Source of the DNA: Microbacterium sp. p3-SID336
GTDB lineage: Bacteria; Actinomycetota; Actinomycetes; Actinomycetales; Microbacteriaceae
Reading direction: 5' to 3'
Length of the DNA: 15,256 nt
Assembly: GCF_025143365.1 (NCBI RefSeq)
Contig: NZ_JALXPE010000080.1
Coordinates: forward strand, 1-15,256
Part shown: one piece after another, positions 6,936 through 12,113 of the stretch
Layout of the letters: each line of letters begins with the position of its first letter
Numbering within the stretch: position 1 is the stretch's first letter
Notes under the pieces: generated by a model
Seen by the model: only the letters and a program-made list of their open reading frames with translations
What the model was told of the DNA's origin: nothing
The model's database searches: none
Translations under genes and position numbers: made by a program

Positions 6936-8168
6936 ATGGCAATGCGACGCGGAACCAACCTGCCCCGGATGGGCGACTTCAATCAGTCCGTCATCCTGGA
7001 GGCCGTGCGACACGCGGGTGACGGTCTCAGCCGCATCGAGCTCGCGGAGGTGACAGGGCTCTCCGCGCAGACCGTGACGAACATCACGCGCCGACTGCTC
7101 GACGACGGCCTGATCCGGGAGGCCGGGCGCACCATCACGGGTCCCGGCAAGCCCAGGGTCACGCTGAGGCTGGTTGAGGAGAGCCGGTTCGCCGTCGGCG
7201 TGCACCTGGATCCGGCCGTCATGACGTTCGTGCTGCTGGATCTCGCCGGGGAGGTCGTGCGCCGGTCCAGGGTGGCGACGCCGTCGCCGGACCCCTCCCG
7301 GATCCTCACCGCGATGGCGGAGCGCATCGAGGAGCTCGTTGCGGATTCGGGAGTGGACAGGGCGCGCATCGTCGGCGTCGGGGTGGCGGCGCCGGGCCCC
7401 TTGGACGCCGAGCGGGGGACCGTGATGGATCCGCCGAAGCTCCCGGGTTGGCATGGTGTCGAGCTGCGCGCCGAGCTCTCGCAGGCGACGGCACTGCCGG
7501 TGCTGCTGGAGAAGGATACGACGGCCGCCGCCGTCGGCGAGCTGTGGACCGGCCGCGGCCCTGTCGACGACTCCTTCGTGTTCCTGTACCTGGGCACGGG
7601 CATCGGCGCCGCCATCGTGCGCGACGGCGAGGCGGTCCGCGGCAGCACGCACAACGTCGGGGAGATCGGTCACATCGTGGTGGATCCGGACGGACCGCGC
7701 TGCCCCTGCGGGTTGCGCGGCTGCGTCGACGTGGTCTGCACGCCGCTCGCGATCGTCGCCGAGGCGGAACGACTGGGCCTGTTCGCACCGGACAGAGCGA
7801 ACGCGGACGTGGAGGAGGTCGACGCCCGGCTCACGGCGTTGAGCGCGCAGGCCGCGGCGGGGGACGCTGCCGCACTCAGCGTGCTGCGGGGCTCCGCCGA
7901 ACCCGTGGCCACGCTGACCCGTGTCCTGACCGACCTGCTGGATGTCGACAGGGTCGTGTTCGGCGGACCCTCGTGGGCGCGACTGGCCGACGTCTATCTC
8001 GCCGAGATCCCGCCGCTGCTCGAACAGTCGAGCGCCACCAGGGCATTTCGTTCACTGCCCGTCGACGGCACGGTGGTCGGCGACGACGTGGGCGCGGTCG
8101 GAGCCGGCTGCGCGGTGCTCGACTCGATGCTCGCCCCGCGCGCCTCGGATCTGCTTCTCGGCGACTGA
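6936..8168 (+). CDS. ROK-family transcriptional regulator
   Basis: This 410-residue protein is probably a sugar-responsive DNA-binding regulator. Residues about 10-70 form a winged helix-turn-helix (LSRIELAEVTGLSAQTVTNI, then RRLLDDGLI). A ROK sugar-kinase-like fold follows, with EKDTTAAAVGE containing Asp194 at the catalytic position and LYLGTGIGAAIV. The ROK zinc site is present: His246 and the C-P-C-G-L-R-G-C cysteines 256, 258 and 263. The N-terminal phosphate-binding motif DxGxT of true kinases reads HLDPAV here, so kinase activity is doubtful. The start is fixed by a strong ribosome-binding site. Its stop lies 15 bases from the end of the convergent epsilon gene. No sugar transport or catabolic genes are adjacent, so the target and ligand are unknown. 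Confidence 0.9.
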   Translation: MAMRRGTNLPRMGDFNQSVILEAVRHAGDGLSRIELAEVTGLSAQTVTNITRRLLDDGLIREAGRTITGPGKPRVTLRLVEESRFAVGVHLDPAVMTFVLLDLAGEVVRRSRVATPSPDPSRILTAMAERIEELVADSGVDRARIVGVGVAAPGPLDAERGTVMDPPKLPGWHGVELRAELSQATALPVLLEKDTTAAAVGELWTGRGPVDDSFVFLYLGTGIGAAIVRDGEAVRGSTHNVGEIGHIVVDPDGPRCPCGLRGCVDVVCTPLAIVAEAERLGLFAPDRANADVEEVDARLTALSAQAAAGDAAALSVLRGSAEPVATLTRVLTDLLDVDRVVFGGPSWARLADVYLAEIPPLLEQSSATRAFRSLPVDGTVVGDDVGAVGAGCAVLDSMLAPRASDLLLGD

Positions 8169-8183
8169 ACGAGCGGAAGCGGT

Positions 8184-8423
8184 TCAGCCCGCGAATCGTC
8201 CCCACGGGATGTCGCGGCGCAGCGGACGGCGGAGGGGGCGCTGCGTGCGCTCCCAGGCCGACACGCGCGGCTCGTCGACCGTGGCCTCGGCCTGCTCGGT
8301 GGCGTAGGCGGCGCCGATCACGGCGATCAGCGCCGCGAGCTCCTCCTCGGTGGCGCTGCCGCGGGTGATCTCCAGCATCGGCACCGCGGGCACGGCGTCG
8401 TCTGTCGGGCCCTGGCCGGTCAC
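8184..8423 (-). CDS. accE5: Acyl-CoA carboxylase epsilon subunit
   Basis: A 79-residue protein translated from a GTG at 8423 whose first bases overlap the stop codon of the beta gene (GTGA). Actinobacterial epsilon subunits bind the beta subunit and strengthen the alpha-beta complex. The sequence shows a short variable N-terminus, then [19 protein letters not shown], matching the family core (x-x-V-x-x-G-x-P-T-x-E-E-L-A-A-L). It ends in a conserved C-terminal block: SAWERTQ, then a basic RPLRRPLRR, then PWGRFAG. An internal ATG at 8378 would give 64 residues; the GTG is favoured because its 4-base overlap implies coupled translation and equal output with beta. It is small and easily missed, because the same frame stays open far upstream inside the beta gene. 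Confidence 0.85.
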   Translation of the reverse strand: MTGQGPTDDAVPAVPMLEITRGSATEEELAALIAVIGAAYATEQAEATVDEPRVSAWERTQRPLRRPLRRDIPWGRFAG

Positions 8424-10009
8424 AGCGGGATGTTCCCGTGCTTCTTGGGCGGCAGCTCTGCCCGCTTGCCGCGGAGCGATCGCAGCGCCTTGGCGATCGC
8501 CACCCGCGTGTTGGCCGGCTCGATGATGCCGTCCAGCTCGCCGCGCTCGGCGGCGAGGAAGGGGGAGGCGACGTTGTACGTGTACTCGTTCGCCAGGCGG
8601 GTGCGGACGGCGGCGACGTCCTCGCCGGCCTCCTCCGCCTTCTTGATCTCGCCGCGGTAGAGGATGTTCACCGCGCCCTGACCGCCCATGACCGCGATCT
8701 CCGCGGTGGGCCATGCGAGATTGACGTCCGCGCCGAGCTGCTTGGACCCCATGACGATGTAGGCGCCGCCATAGGCCTTGCGCAGGATCACCGTGACGAG
8801 CGGCACGGTCGCCTCCGCGTAGGCGTAGAGCAGTTTCGCGCCGCGGCGGATGACGCCGGTCCACTCCTGGTCGGTGCCGGGAAGGTAGCCGGGGACGTCG
8901 ACGAGGGTGACGATCGGGATCGAGAACGCGTCGCAGAACCGCACGAAACGGCTCGCCTTCTCACCCGCCTCGATGTTGAGCGTTCCCGCCATCTGCGAGG
9001 GCTGATTGGCGATGATGCCCACCGATCGGCCTTCGACGCGGCCGAATCCGATCACGATGTTGGGCGCGAACAGCGGCTGCACCTCGAGGAAGTCGCCGTC
9101 GTCGACGACGTGCTCGATCACCGTGTGGATGTCATAGGGCTGGTTCGGCGAGTCCGGGACGATCGTGTTCAGCGTGCGGTCGGCGTCGGTCGTCTCGAAC
9201 TCGAATGCGCTCTCGTACGACGGCAGCTCGGCCATGTTGTTGTCCGGAAGGAAGCCGAGCAGCGTACGGGCGTAGTCGATCGCATCGTCCTCGTCCTCGG
9301 CGAGGTAGTGTGCCACGCCGGACCGGGTGTTGTGCGTGTAGGCGCCGCCGAGCTCCTCCATGCCGACGTCTTCGCCGGTCACGGTCTTGATGACGTCGGG
9401 ACCGGTCACGAACATCTGGCTGGTCTTGTCGACCATGATCACGAAGTCGGTGAGCGCGGGGGAGTAGACGGCGCCGCCCGCGGCGGGACCCATGATGATC
9501 GAGATCTGCGGGATGACGCCGGACGCCCGCGTGTTCAGGCGGAAGATCTCGCCGTACTTTCCGAGGGCGACCACACCCTCCTGGATGCGCGCGCCGCCGG
9601 AGTCGAGGATGCCGATGCACGGCATGCCCCCGGTGAGCGCGTACTCCATGATCTTGACGATCTTCTCGCCGGCGACCTCGCCCAGTGAGCCGCCGAAGGT
9701 CGAGAAGTCCTGCGAGTACACCGCGACGGTGCGGCCGTGGATGGTGCCCACCCCGGTCACGACCGAGTCGCCGTAGGGGCGCGAGCGATCCATGCCGAAC
9801 GCGGTCGTGCGGTGGCGCACGTACTCGTCGAACTCGACGAAGCTTCCCGGGTCGACGAGGAGCTCGATGCGCTCGCGGGCGGTCATCTTGCCCTTCGCGT
9901 GCTGCTTCTCCTTCGCCTTCGCCTCGGCGTCGACGACGGCCTCGGTGTAGCGGGCGCGGAGGTCCGCGATCTTGCCGGCGGTGGTAAAGAGGTCGGGCTT
10001 GTCCGTCAC
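8420..10009 (-). CDS. accD5: Acyl-CoA carboxylase beta subunit (carboxyltransferase)
   Basis: This 529-residue protein transfers the carboxyl group from biotin to an acyl-CoA. It shows the two-lobed crotonase-like carboxyltransferase fold: an N-terminal lobe with [26 protein letters not shown] and [18 protein letters not shown], and a C-terminal lobe with [42 protein letters not shown] and [20 protein letters not shown]. It ends in the family tail [10 protein letters not shown]. Residue 418, just after GGAY, is Ile; propionyl-CoA-preferring relatives carry Asp there, so acetyl-CoA preference is plausible. The symbol is by synteny with mycobacterial accD5-accE5-maf and does not claim substrate. 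The start is GTG at 10009, 7 bases after a TAGGGT box; the GTG at 10018 overlaps that box and an earlier start at 10060 adds unconserved sequence. Confidence 0.94.
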   Translation of the reverse strand: MTDKPDLFTTAGKIADLRARYTEAVVDAEAKAKEKQHAKGKMTARERIELLVDPGSFVEFDEYVRHRTTAFGMDRSRPYGDSVVTGVGTIHGRTVAVYSQDFSTFGGSLGEVAGEKIVKIMEYALTGGMPCIGILDSGGARIQEGVVALGKYGEIFRLNTRASGVIPQISIIMGPAAGGAVYSPALTDFVIMVDKTSQMFVTGPDVIKTVTGEDVGMEELGGAYTHNTRSGVAHYLAEDEDDAIDYARTLLGFLPDNNMAELPSYESAFEFETTDADRTLNTIVPDSPNQPYDIHTVIEHVVDDGDFLEVQPLFAPNIVIGFGRVEGRSVGIIANQPSQMAGTLNIEAGEKASRFVRFCDAFSIPIVTLVDVPGYLPGTDQEWTGVIRRGAKLLYAYAEATVPLVTVILRKAYGGAYIVMGSKQLGADVNLAWPTAEIAVMGGQGAVNILYRGEIKKAEEAGEDVAAVRTRLANEYTYNVASPFLAAERGELDGIIEPANTRVAIAKALRSLRGKRAELPPKKHGNIPL

Positions 10010-10016
10010 GGATTCC

Positions 10017-10022
10017 ACCCTA
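10017..10022 (-). promoter_or_regulatory. Leaderless -10 box for carboxylase beta-epsilon
   Basis: TAGGGT on the minus strand is followed by 7 bases and the GTG at 10009. Bases 10016-10018 also spell an in-frame GTG, which would lie within the promoter itself and is unlikely to be used. No -35 consensus is seen. Confidence 0.55.
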
Positions 10023-10099
10023 GCGCCGCGTTCGCCCGCTCCGTTGGATGCTCGGCACAACGGCCCGCCCGATCCTTTGGCGCGGTCCTCTCCTCGGCG

Positions 10100-11092
10100 T
10101 CAGTGCTCGGTCGAGCCCGCACCGGGGTTCGACGGCAGGTCGTGGTCACCGGAGGCGGCCGGGCCCTCGTCGAGCTCCGCCTCGCTCCGGGACCGCCGCC
10201 GTGTCGTGAGCTCGCCGACGCGATGCCCCACCCACCCGGCACCGCGCGCGACCGTTCCGGCGGCTCCGGCGACCGCGTTGCCGGCGTACTTCGCTCCCCG
10301 CAGCATCTTGAGCTCCAGCTTCTCCGCACCCGCGACCGGCTCGAGCTCTGCGGGGAGGTCCAGGGGTGCCGCCCCGAACGCGCGGTGCGAGGTCGTGAGG
10401 ACTCGTCTGCCGAGGAGGTGGTTGCCCGCACCGCCGATCGCGGCCCCGATGCCGAAGGGCATCGCCTTGCCGAGGAACGAGGCGCCCCCCTTGGCCGCGA
10501 ACTGCTTCATGAACATGCCCTTGAGCTGATCCACCAGCGGGCCCACCGCGGCGCGGGGGAGGGACTTCGTCACCATCTCACCCCAGTACGCCGAGCGGCT
10601 GCCCCCGCGCCCGCCGAGCTGACCCGCCAGCTGGCTGACGAGATCCACGCCCTCCTTGCCCAGCATGAGCGTCATCACGAGCGCTCGCGCGCGATCCGGG
10701 TTCGCCACCGCGATGCCGTGGACCTCGGCGACCGACTGCGCGAACAGGGCCGTGGATTCCACGAAGCCCACCGTCTCCACCCCGGACAGCGCCAGCGTGA
10801 CTCCGGTACCGATCCCGGGGACAACGGCGGTGGCGCCGACGGCGGCACCGCCCGCGGTCACGGCCGCCAGGTAGCGACGCTCGAGGATGCGGACGATCTC
10901 TGCCGGGGTCGCGTGCGGATTCCGGAGGCGGATGCTGCGGATGTGCGCGAGCACGAGGGGGCGCTGGATCGACAGCACGCGATCCAGCCCACGCACCATC
11001 ATCGGGTGCTCGGGCGAACCGACGGGCGGCACGGCCTTGTCCCACGGGGCGTCGTCCGGGAGCGAATGGATCTTGTGCACCTTGGGGGCCAT
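10100..11092 (-). CDS. Uncharacterised EcsC-like protein
   Basis: A 330-residue protein without a named function. An N-terminal helical region (residues about 30-72) precedes a long Gly/Ala-rich hydrophobic stretch (about 74-120) containing GGAAVGATAVVPGIGTGVTL. A second such segment at about 205-230 reads MPFGIGAAIGGAGNHLLGRR. This arrangement resembles the EcsC family, named from a Bacillus operon with ABC transporter genes, but I cannot confirm membership by eye. The C-terminus from about 275 is Arg-rich and then acidic, probably disordered. No signal peptide is seen; association with the inner face of the membrane is plausible. The ATG at 11092 follows a TAGGAT box by 6 bases, indicating a leaderless transcript. 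It lies upstream of the carboxylase beta gene on the same strand, but each has its own promoter. Confidence 0.7.
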   Translation of the reverse strand: MAPKVHKIHSLPDDAPWDKAVPPVGSPEHPMMVRGLDRVLSIQRPLVLAHIRSIRLRNPHATPAEIVRILERRYLAAVTAGGAAVGATAVVPGIGTGVTLALSGVETVGFVESTALFAQSVAEVHGIAVANPDRARALVMTLMLGKEGVDLVSQLAGQLGGRGGSRSAYWGEMVTKSLPRAAVGPLVDQLKGMFMKQFAAKGGASFLGKAMPFGIGAAIGGAGNHLLGRRVLTTSHRAFGAAPLDLPAELEPVAGAEKLELKMLRGAKYAGNAVAGAAGTVARGAGWVGHRVGELTTRRRSRSEAELDEGPAASGDHDLPSNPGAGSTEH

Positions 11093-11098
11093 GAGCCG

Positions 11099-11104
11099 AT
11101 CCTA
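11099..11104 (-). promoter_or_regulatory. Leaderless -10 box for the EcsC-like gene
   Basis: TAGGAT on the minus strand ends 6 bases before the ATG at 11092. The expected -35 position falls in the T-rich tail of the upstream terminator, so terminator and promoter are packed against each other. Confidence 0.5.
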
Positions 11105-11126
11105 CGAATTCCGTCCGCGAAAACAC

Positions 11127-11162
11127 CGAGAGCCCCGCCCCCTTGACAGGGCGAGGCTCTCG
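11127..11162 (-). terminator. Hairpin terminator of the nucleotidyltransferase gene
   Basis: CGAGAGCC (11127-11134) pairs with GGCTCTCG (11155-11162). After one mismatch, CGCCC (11136-11140) pairs with GGGCG (11149-11153). Read on the minus strand the hairpin begins 10 bases after the nucleotidyltransferase stop and is followed by GTGTTTT, giving a fairly classical intrinsic terminator. Confidence 0.75.
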
Positions 11163-11172
11163 TGAGATCAGC

Positions 11173-11865
11173 TCATACGAACAGGTTCGCCCGCTCGAGG
11201 TCTTCCGCGAAGTCGACCTCCACGGCGTACAGGTCGGACACGTCCATCGGCTCGAGCAGCAGGCCGTCTTCCGCGATGGCCAGCTCGAGACCGCGCTCGA
11301 AGTAGTCCTGGTCCTCGACCCGCTGCAGCTGGCGCATGAACGCCTTCTTATAGCGCGAGGAGATGTAGTTGATGCCGACGGCTTCGCCCAGCCCGCCCTT
11401 CACCGTCTTCGACAGCTCGTTGATGAAGCCCTCCGCGGTGACGGTGTACTTCACCTCCTCGTCGCTGACCTTGGCGGTGTTGACGGTCACGAACGACTGG
11501 TCGCGCTCGATGTACTCGACGGCGCGGCCGAGGATCATCGGGTCGAAGACGACGTCGCCGTTCATCCACAGCACGCCGCTGCGACCGGTCGCGCCGAGAG
11601 CGCGCAGCAGGCTCTTGGAGGTGTTGGTCTCGTCGTAACGGTCGTTGTGCACGTAGTTGACGGTGGGGAAGGCCTCGATGATGGTCTCGGCGCGGTAGCC
11701 CACCACCGTGGTGATGCGCGCGTCGGAGCCGAAGGCGGCCCGGATGTTGTCGTGCTGCTGGCGCATGATCGTGCGGCCGTCGCTGAGCTCGGTGAGCGGC
11801 TTCGGCAGAGCGCGGCCGAGGCGAGAGCCCATGCCGGCTGCGAGAATGACGGTCTGAAGAGTCAC
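11173..11865 (-). CDS. Sugar-phosphate/phosphocholine-type nucleotidyltransferase (LicC-like)
   Basis: This 230-residue cytoplasmic enzyme should couple a nucleoside triphosphate to a phosphorylated small molecule, giving an activated precursor for a surface polymer or lipid. The N-terminal signature LAAGMGSRLGRALPKPL (8-24) holds the nucleotide-binding loop with Arg15 and Lys22. NTSKSLLRAL (81-90) and WMNGDVVF with metal-ligand Asp104 (100-107) are typical of the LicC/NTP_transf_3 group. The acidic C-terminus VDFAEDLERA resembles the second metal region. Substrate (choline-phosphate, inositol-phosphate or a sugar phosphate) cannot be assigned. The GTG at 11865 has a Shine-Dalgarno TAGGAG five bases upstream. 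The gene is divergent from the ABC transporter at 12114, and a hairpin lies in its leader at 11894-11909. Confidence 0.85.
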   Translation of the reverse strand: MTLQTVILAAGMGSRLGRALPKPLTELSDGRTIMRQQHDNIRAAFGSDARITTVVGYRAETIIEAFPTVNYVHNDRYDETNTSKSLLRALGATGRSGVLWMNGDVVFDPMILGRAVEYIERDQSFVTVNTAKVSDEEVKYTVTAEGFINELSKTVKGGLGEAVGINYISSRYKKAFMRQLQRVEDQDYFERGLELAIAEDGLLLEPMDVSDLYAVEVDFAEDLERANLFV

Positions 11866-11870
11866 GAGTG

Positions 11871-11876
11871 CTCCTA
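11871..11876 (-). promoter_or_regulatory. Ribosome-binding site of the nucleotidyltransferase
   Basis: TAGGAG on the minus strand lies 5 bases before the GTG at 11865 and decides that start. Most neighbouring genes are leaderless, so this gene stands out in having a leader of roughly 60 bases. Confidence 0.7.
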
Positions 11877-11893
11877 AAGGAAGTTGTGTTCAC

Positions 11894-11909
11894 GGTCGGT
11901 TCACCGACC
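11894..11909 (-). repeat. Perfect inverted repeat in the nucleotidyltransferase leader
   Basis: GGTCGGT (11894-11900) and ACCGACC (11903-11909) are exact reverse complements separated by 2 bases. In RNA this gives a 6-base-pair stem with a 4-base loop, about 17 bases upstream of the ribosome-binding site. As DNA it would be a good dimeric operator placed downstream of the candidate promoter. Confidence 0.55.
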
Positions 11910-11933
11910 AGACACTTCGTCGTGCCGGGAATC

Positions 11934-11939
11934 ATGCTA
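11934..11939 (-). promoter_or_regulatory. Candidate -10 box for the nucleotidyltransferase
   Basis: TAGCAT on the minus strand is the best TANNNT candidate upstream of the start and would give a leader of about 60 bases. No -35 match is visible. The rest of the 248-base divergent gap (11866-12113) shows only a short CGGGG...CCCCG hairpin near 11960-11980 and the ABC gene promoter. Confidence 0.35.
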
Positions 11940-12101
11940 GCGATTCCCCCTGAGAAGCCCGGGGCCAGGAGGACCCCGTTGCCATTTCGTGACCGAGTAC
12001 ACACGCAACGCACAGGCTCGACAACCCCCTTGCGTTCGGTGGAGAAAGGGTGTCCTCACCTGGATTGTGACGTCGGGCCTTGGTTCGCCGCCACCCATTG
12101 A

Positions 12102-12107
12102 TACCGT
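12102..12107 (+). promoter_or_regulatory. Leaderless -10 box for the ABC ATPase fusion gene
   Basis: TACCGT ends 6 bases before the GTG at 12114. The same promoter-to-start spacing at other genes in this window supports the GTG as the true start, and so supports translation of the long N-terminal extension. Confidence 0.5.
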
Positions 12108-12113
12108 AGGACG

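Noticed and set aside
8184..8864. Reading the epsilon frame as a 226-residue protein starting at 8864
   Set aside because: The first two thirds overlap the conserved C-terminal lobe of the beta subunit out of frame and are Arg/Gly-rich; only the last 79 residues match the epsilon family.
8438..11146. Long plus-strand open frames (8438-9688 and 9737-11146) opposite carboxylase beta and the EcsC-like gene
   Set aside because: Their translations show no recognisable motifs and are Arg/His/Gly-rich, as expected for antisense frames of high-GC genes.
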